The notes under the pieces are model-generated. The model was not told where the DNA came from. It searched no databases and saw only the letters and a list, made by a program, of their open reading frames with translations. Of a stretch of 37,275 nucleotides of DNA, positions 29,781-37,275 are shown in pieces. Origin of the DNA: Gemmatimonadota bacterium (GTDB lineage: Bacteria; Latescibacterota; UBA2968; UBA8231); assembly GCA_009840005.1 (NCBI GenBank), contig VXOR01000027.1, forward strand, positions 26,947-64,221, read 5' to 3'. Made by a program: the position numbers and the translations under genes. Position 1 is the stretch's first letter. Each line of letters begins with the position of its first letter.

Positions 29781-32444
29781 ATGCGCTACATCGCCGTCGT
29801 TTTGCTGTGGGTTGCCGCGGTCCATGCCCAAGGAAGCGGCTACCGGCTCACCGCAGATCAGCTCGTCATTGACCGCGCTGCGCACTGGCGCGCTTGGGAG
29901 TTTCCGGTGGGGACCTTGACGATAGACGGAAACGGTACGGTGACGCCGTTTGCGCTGCGCCGCAATACGGACGCGACCAAGGACATCGTCCACTTCTTGC
30001 GCCTGCATCCGCCCGAAGACCTCGCACGGGACAAGGCGGCCGAGGAAATCGAGCTTGCGGATGCTATAGAAGCGGGTTCCAACGCGCCCGGCGTGCTCCA
30101 TGTGTTCGACGGCGACTTGGCGACCTACTGGGAGCCTGAGCCGGTCGCGGATGCTGCGGAGTTGGGTGCACAGTGGTGGTTTACAATCGACTTAGGCCGA
30201 CTGGTCATTGCCAAGCGCATCGTGCTAAAGTTCGTCGAGGAAGGTTTAGGCGATCCTTTTTTGCAGTACGATGTGCTGATCTCTGACGGCGAGGTGCCGG
30301 AGAAGTTCATCGCTTCGGAGGAGCCGGAGTTCGATGTGGTGTGGCGCACGTTGAAGCCGAACAAGACTGAGCGGCGGCTGGAAATTTCTCTCGGCGAGCA
30401 GGCGGAGGCTGAGGAGCGGGAACTGTCGGATCAGCCGATCAACGCCCCGCCGACTTCGGCGATCTCGGTGCCGCAGCAAGAATTCGCTGGCACCGGAGTG
30501 CGGCTGGTGCAGGTGGTGGTGCGGGGGTCGGACTTTGAGCGCGGATTTGAGGTCAGCGAGGCGGAGTACGAGGCGTTGCCGGCGGCCGAGCGGGGCGCGG
30601 TCGTCTATTACAAGTTGCAGCGCGACGGGCGGCTGACCGAGGTCGATGAGGCAGACTACGCGCAGCTACCCGCCGACCAGCAGGGCGGGATTTCCTACTA
30701 TCGCTGGGAACGGCCCCGGCTGGCCGAACTTGAGGTTTGGCACGAGGGCGACGACGCGATGATTGCCGCCTTGGCCCGGGGCGGCGACGTGTTTGCTTCC
30801 CAGGGGCTGCCGGTGGGGCGGACCATCGACGGCAACGTACAGACCTACGTGGATCTGATCTTCTCCTTCGACCGCCAAACCATTCCCGGCCCCGAAGGCC
30901 ATCTGAGCTTTGACTTGGGTTCGACGTACTGGATCGACACCTTCCGCATTGCCTACGGCGGTCAAGCGCTCCGCGACCGCCGTAGCTTTCCCTCCTACCG
31001 CCTCGATGCCTCGGACGGCGCGCTCAACGCCGACGGTAGCCTCAAGTGGACGACCGTGGCCAGCCGCCAGCAGTCGAGTACGCGCAAGGAATACGAAGGC
31101 CACGACTTTGAACTGATCAAGACGCGCTTTTTCCGCCTAGTGTGGGAGCAAATCATCGTGGCCGTCGGCGGGCACCGGGGATTTCCCGCTTCGGTGCAGC
31201 TCTACGGCCGGGGATTCCAGCCCGAGGTCTGGCTGGAGTCGGGTTTAGTGCGGTTAGGCGGGCGGCGGAACCTGCTGTCGATAGAATGGGATGCGGATGC
31301 GCCGCCGGGTAGCAGCGTGCTGGTGCAGACGCGCACGGGCAACGAGTTGAGCGAGGTGCTGCACTATTTCAAAAAGGACGGCACGGAGATTTCCGAGAAG
31401 GAGTACAACAATCCGACGCTGTTGGACATCTTCAAGGGGCCGATTGTCGCCGAGGAGGTGGAAGGGGACGACTGGAGCGGCTGGAGCCAGCCCTATGAGA
31501 ATCCAACGGGCAGCGCGATTACTTCGCCTAGCCCGCGCGAGTTCCTCAAGGTGCGGGCGACCATGCTGTCTGAGGACCCGGACATCAACGCTACGCTGCG
31601 CTCGATCCGCCTCAATTTCACTAGTCCGGTGGCCCAAGGGCTGACGGGCGAGATTGCGCCGTTCCGGGTCGATTCGCTGGGCGTGGAGCGTCCCTTTTCC
31701 CTGTACGTGCGGCCGCAATTCGATCGCCGCGACCCTGGCTTCGATCAGTTGCTGCTGGTTGCGCCGGCGGATATGGCGCTCGGTTTTGCGGGGCTGTACG
31801 CGGGTCAGGCTGGAGACGAGCTCGAGGTGGCGGGCGTCGAGGTTATTCCCACGGGCGTGGACAGCTTGCGCCTGTCCTTTGCCGAGATTCGGCCCAACAC
31901 GGACGTTGAGGACTTCGGCGAGCTCAGTCGAGTCGTCGTGCGCCTCGACTTTCGTACCGCGCTCTTTGGCATGGGTGCGGTGTTGCGCGCGTCCTTACAG
32001 CACAGTGCCGAGGGCGAGGGCACTTGGCAGCGGGTGGATCCGGGCAACGCGCTCGACGAGGTGGCGGGCAATACGACGACGCTAGTAGGCGACCCGACGC
32101 GAGGGGAACTGCTGATCGACGTGGAGGTGCGCCCACCGGCGTTTACGCCCAATGGCGACGGGATCAACGACCATGCGGTTTTTGCCTTTAAGGTCGTGCG
32201 CTTGGACGACGATGGCCCGTTGGAAGTTGCCATCTACGATCTGAGCGGTCGGCTGATGCGCGAGCTTGCCGAGCAAAGAGCGACGACTACTGGCCAGTAC
32301 GAGATTGCTTGGGACGGCACGGACGAACAGGGTGCGCGCGTTCCGCCGGGTGTCTATTGCGCGTTGCTTAGGGTGGCTGTTGACGCCGGGGGGTTGAGCG
32401 GGGAACGGACCGAGGTGCTGCGCACGGTGGCGGTGGCCTATTGA
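29781..32444 (+). CDS. Exported discoidin-like/FlgD-Ig surface protein, paralogue 3
   Basis: The protein has 887 residues. I chose ATG 29781: AGGGAGAGG (29768-29776) is just upstream and the protein starts with a clean signal peptide (MRYIAVVLLWVAAVHAQG). A GTG seven codons earlier opens the same frame. Two discoidin-like segments are visible: ~100-240 (VFDGDLATYWEPEPVAD, WFTIDLGRLVIAKRIVLKFV) and ~330-470 (GRTIDGNVQTYVDLIFSFD, LSFDLGSTYWIDTFRIAYGG, RFFRLVWEQI). Between them is an acidic insert. The family signature region follows (PEVWLESGLVRLGGRRNLLS, DDWSGWSQPYENP with SPSPREFLKV), then FTPNGDGIND (788-797) and a FlgD_ig/CHU_C-like domain ending RTVAVAY. This paralogue is the longest and probably binds glycans. 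The sulfatase follows 143 bp later. Confidence 0.83.
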   Translation: MRYIAVVLLWVAAVHAQGSGYRLTADQLVIDRAAHWRAWEFPVGTLTIDGNGTVTPFALRRNTDATKDIVHFLRLHPPEDLARDKAAEEIELADAIEAGSNAPGVLHVFDGDLATYWEPEPVADAAELGAQWWFTIDLGRLVIAKRIVLKFVEEGLGDPFLQYDVLISDGEVPEKFIASEEPEFDVVWRTLKPNKTERRLEISLGEQAEAEERELSDQPINAPPTSAISVPQQEFAGTGVRLVQVVVRGSDFERGFEVSEAEYEALPAAERGAVVYYKLQRDGRLTEVDEADYAQLPADQQGGISYYRWERPRLAELEVWHEGDDAMIAALARGGDVFASQGLPVGRTIDGNVQTYVDLIFSFDRQTIPGPEGHLSFDLGSTYWIDTFRIAYGGQALRDRRSFPSYRLDASDGALNADGSLKWTTVASRQQSSTRKEYEGHDFELIKTRFFRLVWEQIIVAVGGHRGFPASVQLYGRGFQPEVWLESGLVRLGGRRNLLSIEWDADAPPGSSVLVQTRTGNELSEVLHYFKKDGTEISEKEYNNPTLLDIFKGPIVAEEVEGDDWSGWSQPYENPTGSAITSPSPREFLKVRATMLSEDPDINATLRSIRLNFTSPVAQGLTGEIAPFRVDSLGVERPFSLYVRPQFDRRDPGFDQLLLVAPADMALGFAGLYAGQAGDELEVAGVEVIPTGVDSLRLSFAEIRPNTDVEDFGELSRVVVRLDFRTALFGMGAVLRASLQHSAEGEGTWQRVDPGNALDEVAGNTTTLVGDPTRGELLIDVEVRPPAFTPNGDGINDHAVFAFKVVRLDDDGPLEVAIYDLSGRLMRELAEQRATTTGQYEIAWDGTDEQGARVPPGVYCALLRVAVDAGGLSGERTEVLRTVAVAY
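32420..32444 (+). repeat. Direct repeat, left copy (3' end of the FlgD-type gene)
   Basis: GCGCACGGTGGCGGTGGC (32420-32437), followed by CTATTGA, encodes the last residues and stop of the 887-residue protein. The same 18 bases recur at 35223-35240. The two copies bracket the sulfatase/enolase pair. Confidence 0.6.
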
Positions 32445-32587
32445 AAGCTGTGGTATTTGCGCGAATCCGCAGTTGTTCCCTCACTACTTGCAGACTCGTC
32501 GATCAAATAGCTACGCGACTTGTACAATCTTCGGATAATGGCGGAGACTGTGTGCGGTGACTTCGTCGAACAGTGGAACAAATAGCG

Positions 32588-34051
32588 ATGAGCAATAGAC
32601 CCAATATTCTTTTTTTAATGGCCGACCAGATGCAGGCCTGCGTGCTCGATCCAGATCACGTCTGTCAAACTCCACACTTGGATCGGCTGGTCGGGGAAGG
32701 TGTGCGTTTTACTCGCGCCTATACGCCCAATAATATCTGCTCGCCGACCCGGGCGAGCCTGATGACCGGACTGATGCCGCACAACCACGGGGTCTTGGAG
32801 GTGCTCTATCCCAAGGTGCCGGATTTACATGCGCTACGCACCGATAAGGCGCACTGGGCCGAGCGCATGGTAGATGCTGGTTATCGCACGGGGTATTTCG
32901 GCAAGTGGCACATTGAGCGCGATAATGCGCTGGATCGCTTTGGCTGGCAGGTCAACGGGGTCCGCGGTGGGGTGCTTTTCAATGAGTTGGTCGCCGAGGT
33001 GCTGGGAGATGAGCCGCTGCGGCCGGAGTGCGATCCGGCGCATTATCTTGAAGCGCCGCACGGCTATGGCCCTCATCTGCTCTACGGGGTGACCGGCCGG
33101 CCGGCCGAAGAGCGCAGCATGGGGCTGACGACGACGCTGGCGCTGCGCTATCTGGAGGAGGTGGTACAAGGCGACGATCCGTGGTGTGCTTTCGTCAGCT
33201 TTGAGGAGCCGCACGATCCCTTTATCGCCAGCCGCGAATTTTACGACCGCTATGCAGAGCAAGAGTTGCCGCCACCGCCCAATGCCGATGATGACTTGGC
33301 GGACCGGCCGGGGCTTTATCGGCGGGCGCAGGGCATTTGGCGTCAGCTCAACGAGGAGCACAAGCGTGAAGCGCGGGCGTGTTACTTTGCGTCGATTAGC
33401 GAAATAGATGCCCAATTCGGGCGGGTGATAGACTTTATCGAAGGGATGGACAAACTCGACGACACGATCGTTGTAATGTGCGCCGACCACGGGGATTTGT
33501 TGGGAGCGCACGGTCTGTTCTTCAAGGATATTTCCGCTTTTGAAGAAGTGTATCAGGTGCCGCTTATTGTGCGTGGACCTAACGTTGCGAAGAATGCTGT
33601 TTGTCATGGTCGAGTCGGCTTGCACGATCTGTGCCCGACGTTGTTGGAACTGGCCGACTGCGAGCCTATTGATGGGACCGACTCCCGCTCTTTTGCGGAG
33701 CTGTTGCGCGAACCGGCTCATGTCGCCGATGAATGGACCCGAGGTTATGCCGAATACTTTGGCAACCGCCACCGGCTGACGCAGCGGGTGGTGTGGGACG
33801 GTCCGTGGAAGTTTGTGTTTAACGGCTTTGATTTTGACGAGTTGTACCAGCTAGACGAAGATCCCTATGAAATGAAGAATCTGGCGCAGGATCCCGCCTA
33901 TGACGAGCAGGTCAAAAAAATGACGCGGCTCTATTGGCGCTATGCCCGCGATACCGGCGACACGCCGCTTTTTGAAACGCTTTATCCCGCGCTGCGCTTG
34001 GGTGCGGTGGGGCCGCTGGCGGCGGATGAAAACGAAATCTCACAAAAATAG
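32588..34051 (+). CDS. Sulfatase (formylglycine-dependent, type I)
   Basis: This 487-residue protein belongs to the alkaline-phosphatase superfamily sulfatases and should hydrolyse sulfate esters, probably on a glycan. MSNRPNILFLMADQ (metal ligand Asp13) opens the protein. The formylglycine motif is C51-S-P-T-R, followed by TGLMPHNHG. GKWH (105-108) and ADHGD (Asp300/His301) add the other active-site residues. I see no signal peptide, so it may act in the cytoplasm, unusual for polysaccharide sulfatases but common in these lineages. ATG 32588 is chosen over an upstream GTG in frame, because family members start right at 'xxRPNIL'. It needs an FGE maturase encoded elsewhere. The enolase-superfamily gene follows by 11 bp, so the pair is an operon. 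Confidence 0.93.
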   Translation: MSNRPNILFLMADQMQACVLDPDHVCQTPHLDRLVGEGVRFTRAYTPNNICSPTRASLMTGLMPHNHGVLEVLYPKVPDLHALRTDKAHWAERMVDAGYRTGYFGKWHIERDNALDRFGWQVNGVRGGVLFNELVAEVLGDEPLRPECDPAHYLEAPHGYGPHLLYGVTGRPAEERSMGLTTTLALRYLEEVVQGDDPWCAFVSFEEPHDPFIASREFYDRYAEQELPPPPNADDDLADRPGLYRRAQGIWRQLNEEHKREARACYFASISEIDAQFGRVIDFIEGMDKLDDTIVVMCADHGDLLGAHGLFFKDISAFEEVYQVPLIVRGPNVAKNAVCHGRVGLHDLCPTLLELADCEPIDGTDSRSFAELLREPAHVADEWTRGYAEYFGNRHRLTQRVVWDGPWKFVFNGFDFDELYQLDEDPYEMKNLAQDPAYDEQVKKMTRLYWRYARDTGDTPLFETLYPALRLGAVGPLAADENEISQK

Positions 34052-34062
34052 AGGAGCTAACT

Positions 34063-35223
34063 ATGGCACGAGATATCAAGATCACCCGCATCACTACGAC
34101 GCATTTCAACTACGAGATCGCCGATATGGAGTTGGAGGATCAATTGGGCTTTGACACGGTCTATAGAAAAGGGGGTCGTTTGCCTCAGAGCGGCGGATTC
34201 CTGACCATCGAGACCAGCGTCGGGGTCAGCGGCATTGCGGCCGGCGGCATCGACGCCCGCACGGCGCAGTACTTGCTCGGCCGCAACCCGCTGGACCGCG
34301 AGATCATCTGGCACGATCTCAAGCGCTCGCGGCGCGGCCAAGATGGCACGCCACCGGGCGCAGTGGACACCGCGCTATGGGATTTTGCTGGCAAACTCTA
34401 CGACGCGCCGATTTACGAGCTTTTGGGCGGAGGCTGGCGGAAGAAGTTGCCGGCCTACGCTTCGACCTACCACGGCGACGAAAACGGTGGTTTGACGACG
34501 CCGGACGATTTTGCGCAATTCGCGCTGCGCTGCAAGGAGCAATACGGCTACCCGGCGTTTAAGATCCACGGCTGGGTCAACGGGCCGATTGACCGCGAGG
34601 TGGCGGCGGTGTTAGCCATTCGCAAAGCGGTGGGCGATGATATGGATCTTTTGCTCGATCCGGCCGGGTGTTTTCCCACTTTCGAGGACGTGCTCAAGGT
34701 GGGGCGTGCCTGTGACGAGGCGCGCTATATGTGGTATGAAGATCCGTTTAGGGGCGGCGGGTTTTCGCGCTTTGCCCACGTCAAGCTGCGCGAGCTGATC
34801 AAGACGCCGATGCTGATGGGCGAACACGTGCGCGGGCTGGAAGCCAAGGCCGATACGATTACTGCCGGTGCCACCGACTTTGTGCGTGCCAATAGCAGCG
34901 CCGATGGCGGCATCACAGGGGTGATGAAGATCGCCGCTATGGCTGAGTCGCACGGGCTGGACGTGGAGTTGCACGGCGGCAGTCTGGCGCACCGCCACAT
35001 CATGGCGACCTTGCGCAATGCCAACTATTACGAGTTGGGCTTGGTGCATCCTCTGGTCAACGATACCAAGCCAGCGGTTTACAGCGAGCGGTGCTGGCTC
35101 GACGAGTTGGATTCAGTGGACGAGAACGGCTGTGTGGAAGTGCCGGAGGGGCCGGGGCTGGGCGTGGAGATGGACTGGGATTGGATTGAGGAGCACAAGA
35201 GCGGGGAGATGGTTTACGAGTAG
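34063..35223 (+). CDS. Enolase-superfamily dehydratase/racemase (mandelate racemase-like)
   Basis: The protein has 386 residues. The N-terminal capping domain (1-~135) leads into a TIM-barrel with Lys167 (AFKIHGW), metal ligands Asp199 (LLLDPAG), Glu226 (WYEDP) and Glu254 (MGEHV), and His304 (ELHGGS), which sits where the family's general base is expected. This is the MR/muconate-lactonizing group, within which sugar-acid dehydratases are the most common members; the substrate cannot be told. GAGGAG at 34051-34056 overlaps the sulfatase stop, so the two are coupled. The likely role is breakdown of the sugar acid released from a sulfated glycan. The stop codon TAG is followed in frame by seven codons matching the tail of the FlgD-type protein, then TGA. 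Confidence 0.9.
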   Translation: MARDIKITRITTTHFNYEIADMELEDQLGFDTVYRKGGRLPQSGGFLTIETSVGVSGIAAGGIDARTAQYLLGRNPLDREIIWHDLKRSRRGQDGTPPGAVDTALWDFAGKLYDAPIYELLGGGWRKKLPAYASTYHGDENGGLTTPDDFAQFALRCKEQYGYPAFKIHGWVNGPIDREVAAVLAIRKAVGDDMDLLLDPAGCFPTFEDVLKVGRACDEARYMWYEDPFRGGGFSRFAHVKLRELIKTPMLMGEHVRGLEAKADTITAGATDFVRANSSADGGITGVMKIAAMAESHGLDVELHGGSLAHRHIMATLRNANYYELGLVHPLVNDTKPAVYSERCWLDELDSVDENGCVEVPEGPGLGVEMDWDWIEEHKSGEMVYE

Positions 35224-35247
35224 CGCACGGTGGCGGTGGCGTACTGA
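35223..35247 (+). repeat. Direct repeat, right copy: FlgD-type protein tail remnant (RTVAVAY-stop)
   Basis: Directly after the enolase stop, the same frame reads R-T-V-A-V-A-Y-stop (35224-35247), the exact end of the 887-residue FlgD-type protein. GCGCACGGTGGCGGTGGC is shared base for base (35223-35240 and 32420-32437). The preceding codons do not match, so only the tip of the gene is present. It looks like the right end of an inserted cassette or a relic of a duplicated gene. Confidence 0.6.
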
Positions 35248-35371
35248 TCCGATGCGAGAAATGCTAATATCGACGATATTCTATCGGGCAAGCCGCCGCT
35301 GAGGTACGATATAGCTCGAGTCTTTAGTTGATGCTTGGGAATACCTATGGAGAATCTCAAGGAAGGGACGT

Positions 35372-36667
35372 ATGGACCTTGAGTTGAAAATTGAGAATTT
35401 TGGGCCAATCGACAAGGCGACCATCCGAGTTGGTCAGTTTACGGTATTCGCTGGGCCGAATAATACGGGGAAGACGTTCGTGGCGAAGATGCTGTATTCG
35501 ATTCTTAGTGCTATGAACGCGAATCATGCGCGAGTGTTTTTTGATTCTATAGCCCGCCACATAGAATCGGATTTGCAACGTTTCGAGCAGAGTGGTCGAG
35601 TGATAGAAGAACGCCCCTTGTCCGTAATTAGAAGGGGACTTCAAAAGATCGACTCTATTCTAAAGGAGGCGTTCCCAAGTCATCCGCTCCAGAATGAACT
35701 TGACCGACTCAAGGCGGTGCAACCTGCATTGATGGCTGAAATCGAGGAGATAAAGGGCCATTCAGGGACATCAGAAACCTACATAGGCATTTTGGAAGAG
35801 AATTTCAGGAATGTGGAATTGGCGATTGATTTTGGACGACATCTCAAGTTTAGCCAGAACTTACACGGAAATTTTCAAGTGCCCGATTTTTCAAATCTCA
35901 GAGGCGACGGCGATTCCCCCTTGTATTTCAGCTTTGAAGGAGTGGCAGAATTCCGGGAAACAGAAGAAGAGTCTTTCGAGTTTACTCCTTCTCCGCTAAT
36001 CATTCAGTATGTGCAATCGTTCTCTGAAGCCTTCTATTTAGAGTCGCCGCTTTATTGGAAACTGAAAAGTGCTTTGGAGTCGATTAAGCTCGACTCGCGT
36101 TCCCCTTTCGGTAGTTCTTTGAACGGAGTCCCAGATTATTTTTACGACATGGCCGTTGCCCTCAGAAGGAGGCGTATAGAGCATCCTTTCGCCGAAATCC
36201 ACACAAGTCTGCACGATGCGATTGGAGGGCAGATTTTGCTGAGTGAAGCGGGCGATCTTGAATTTCAGCAAAAAGGCAAGTCGATTCCGCTCTCTCTCAC
36301 GTCGGCGGGGGTTGCAAATATGGGAATGCTGGCCTTGTTGATTGAGCGAGGGGCCTTAGATCGAGGATCTTTTCTTTTCATCGATGAACCCGAATCGAAT
36401 CTCCATCCGGCTTGGCAGGTTGAGATGGCAGCATTCCTGTTTGAATTAGCTCGTCAGGGTGTCAACGTGGTGATCTCTACTCATAGCATGACGATCCTCA
36501 AGTGGCTTGAAGTGCATGTAAAGGAAAAACCGGAAGACCGGGAATTCGTCAGGTTGAATAAGTTTCCGCCGGACGCCGAATGGAACGACGACATGGACGC
36601 GGTGATGGCAGAAGTCAAACAGTCGTTGACTAAGCCTTTCTCTGATCTCTACATCAAAGGGCTGTAG
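35372..36667 (+). CDS. AAA_15/OLD-like ATPase, probable defence ATPase
   Basis: This 431-residue ABC/SMC-type ATPase starts MDLELKIENFGPIDKA with Walker A GPNNTGKT (28-35). A helical middle part (~60-300) replaces a long coiled coil. Walker B is FLFIDEPESNLHP (336-346 with Asp338/Glu339), and the H-loop is STHS (His371). SLTSAGVANMGMLALL before Walker B is the signature region. No TOPRIM domain is attached, so it is not an OLD nuclease by itself. GGAAGG at 35361-35366 is 5 nt upstream. The next gene begins 1 bp after its stop. Such stand-alone ATPases commonly act as sensors with a separate effector in anti-phage systems (PARIS-like logic). That this pair works so is an inference. Confidence 0.85.
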   Translation: MDLELKIENFGPIDKATIRVGQFTVFAGPNNTGKTFVAKMLYSILSAMNANHARVFFDSIARHIESDLQRFEQSGRVIEERPLSVIRRGLQKIDSILKEAFPSHPLQNELDRLKAVQPALMAEIEEIKGHSGTSETYIGILEENFRNVELAIDFGRHLKFSQNLHGNFQVPDFSNLRGDGDSPLYFSFEGVAEFRETEEESFEFTPSPLIIQYVQSFSEAFYLESPLYWKLKSALESIKLDSRSPFGSSLNGVPDYFYDMAVALRRRRIEHPFAEIHTSLHDAIGGQILLSEAGDLEFQQKGKSIPLSLTSAGVANMGMLALLIERGALDRGSFLFIDEPESNLHPAWQVEMAAFLFELARQGVNVVISTHSMTILKWLEVHVKEKPEDREFVRLNKFPPDAEWNDDMDAVMAEVKQSLTKPFSDLYIKGL

Positions 36668-36668
36668 A

Positions 36669-37238
36669 ATGCCCTTATCCCAATTCGCCGAGCCAATAGA
36701 GTCTGCCGGCGGCGTCTTCAAAGCGTATCGGATGGACAGCACAAAGGAAGGGTCCAACATGCGCAGCGCCGCCGGACTTGGAACATGCGAGTGCTGCGAC
36801 TATGTAACGGTCAGCAAGGATAACCAAAGCGTCGTTCTTATAGAGGAAACCGACTTAGAGCGCACGAAGACTAAATTAGAAAAAAGATATAATTACCTGA
36901 ATGATGACGACCAAGTTGCATTGTTTCACGACCAAGTTCTTAGAGAGAACCGGCTTAAACTTTACGGGTCGATGTTGGTCCTGTGTCGCCTGTCAAGCTT
37001 GCAGGACGATGTGAAATCATTTCTGCCAGAGAATAAGCTCCAATTTTGGCTCGTAACAACTAGCACAGATTCACCGGACTTTGTTCTATTGGATCACCTG
37101 AGAGACAGGTTGAGAGATTTTCTAAAGACTACATTACCCAAAGAAATGATGAATGTGGTCAATGTTATTCCGTCAACTAAGCTGGCCGAAAAACTATCGG
37201 CCCAAGCTATTGAAATAGACTGCGGATTCAACTTGTAA
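36669..37238 (+). CDS. Unknown 189-residue protein paired with the ATPase, nuclease-like motif
   Basis: The family is not recognised. The N-terminal part has GSNMRSAAGLGTCECCDYV, with Cys40/42/43 and Asp44, then VSKDNQSVVLIEETDL. Asp44, a strand, and Glu59-Glu60-Thr61 resemble the layout of PD-(D/E)xK nucleases (as in 'CD...LIELK'), but the Lys is replaced by Thr. A helical region ERTKTKLEKRYNYLN follows, then strands (YGSMLVLCRLSS, LQFWLVTTST) and a C-terminal helix. It starts 1 bp after the ATPase stop, with AAAGGG as ribosome site inside that gene. It is probably the effector or regulator partner of the ATPase. It could equally be a structural subunit. Confidence 0.65.
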   Translation: MPLSQFAEPIESAGGVFKAYRMDSTKEGSNMRSAAGLGTCECCDYVTVSKDNQSVVLIEETDLERTKTKLEKRYNYLNDDDQVALFHDQVLRENRLKLYGSMLVLCRLSSLQDDVKSFLPENKLQFWLVTTSTDSPDFVLLDHLRDRLRDFLKTTLPKEMMNVVNVIPSTKLAEKLSAQAIEIDCGFNL

Positions 37239-37275
37239 GTGCAATTTCGCCATGTTTAGCTTGCGTTCCTGTTTC

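Noticed and set aside
32834..33772. 312-codon minus-strand frame
   Set aside because: It is the antisense of the sulfatase and has no motif of its own.
1..37275. tRNA, rRNA, CRISPR arrays, riboswitches, replication origin
   Set aside because: I looked for cloverleaf-like ends, conserved rRNA stretches, regular short repeats and DnaA-box clusters and saw none.

Overview
The window looks like chromosomal DNA of a GC-rich, uncultured Gram-negative (diderm) bacterium. Evidence for a diderm is the number of predicted outer-membrane or surface proteins: two ~930-960 residue beta-rich proteins, a two-domain SurA-like chaperone, a five-gene family ending in a beta-barrel-like '...LSAxATLRF' tail, and three proteins ending in a 'FTPNGDGxND' FlgD/CHU_C-type Ig domain. 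The mix of a DUF6785/6784 membrane protein, a CRTAC1-type FG-GAP/ASPIC protein, a sulfatase, an enolase-superfamily enzyme and many toxin-antitoxin (TA) pairs is the style of Latescibacterota/Poribacteria-like metagenomic lineages. That placement is an inference of modest confidence. The first ~98 bases are T, G and C homopolymers and look like a contig-end artefact.

Layout. (1) 0.1-8.7 kb is accessory and metabolic: an aldo/keto reductase; a HigBA-like TA pair with a frameshifted toxin; a DUF6785-type membrane protein divergent from a GT39-like/TPR fusion; HicAB; a CRTAC1-like FG-GAP lipoprotein; a DUF4258/YgiT pair; and a small tautomerase. (2) 8.7-14.8 kb, all on the minus strand, is a pentapeptide-repeat protein with a two-TM channel-like end, preceded by five tandem genes of a family I do not recognise. 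These share N-terminal cassettes and one C-terminal tail, and the 3' remnant of a sixth copy is still visible. (3) 14.9-24.6 kb and 27.7-32.4 kb, plus strand, hold a surface system: three paralogous discoidin-like/FlgD-Ig proteins, two paralogous giant outer-membrane-type proteins, and between those two a SurA-like double-parvulin lipoprotein. Two ~150 bp MITE-like hairpin elements with TA-flanked inverted ends lie just 3' of two of the FlgD-type genes. (4) 24.7-27.6 kb is an accessory islet (GmrSD/DUF262 endonuclease, RHH protein, HigBA-like pair) that interrupts the surface locus. (5) 32.6-35.2 kb is a sulfatase/enolase-superfamily catabolic pair. It is bounded by a short direct repeat of the 3' end of the preceding FlgD-type gene. 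(6) 35.4-37.2 kb is a two-gene module of an OLD/AAA_15-type ATPase and a small protein that may be a degenerate PD-(D/E)xK nuclease, a candidate defence pair.

How it may work together (inference). The SurA-like chaperone would escort the two large outer-membrane proteins encoded on either side of it. The FlgD-type proteins would be exported and displayed on the surface, perhaps with them. The five-gene minus-strand array is a second, evolving surface repertoire. The strongest candidates for something undescribed are the barrel-SurA-barrel/FlgD locus, the constant-variable-constant tandem array with its remnant, the att-like repeats around the sulfatase/enolase pair, and the terminal ATPase plus small-protein pair.
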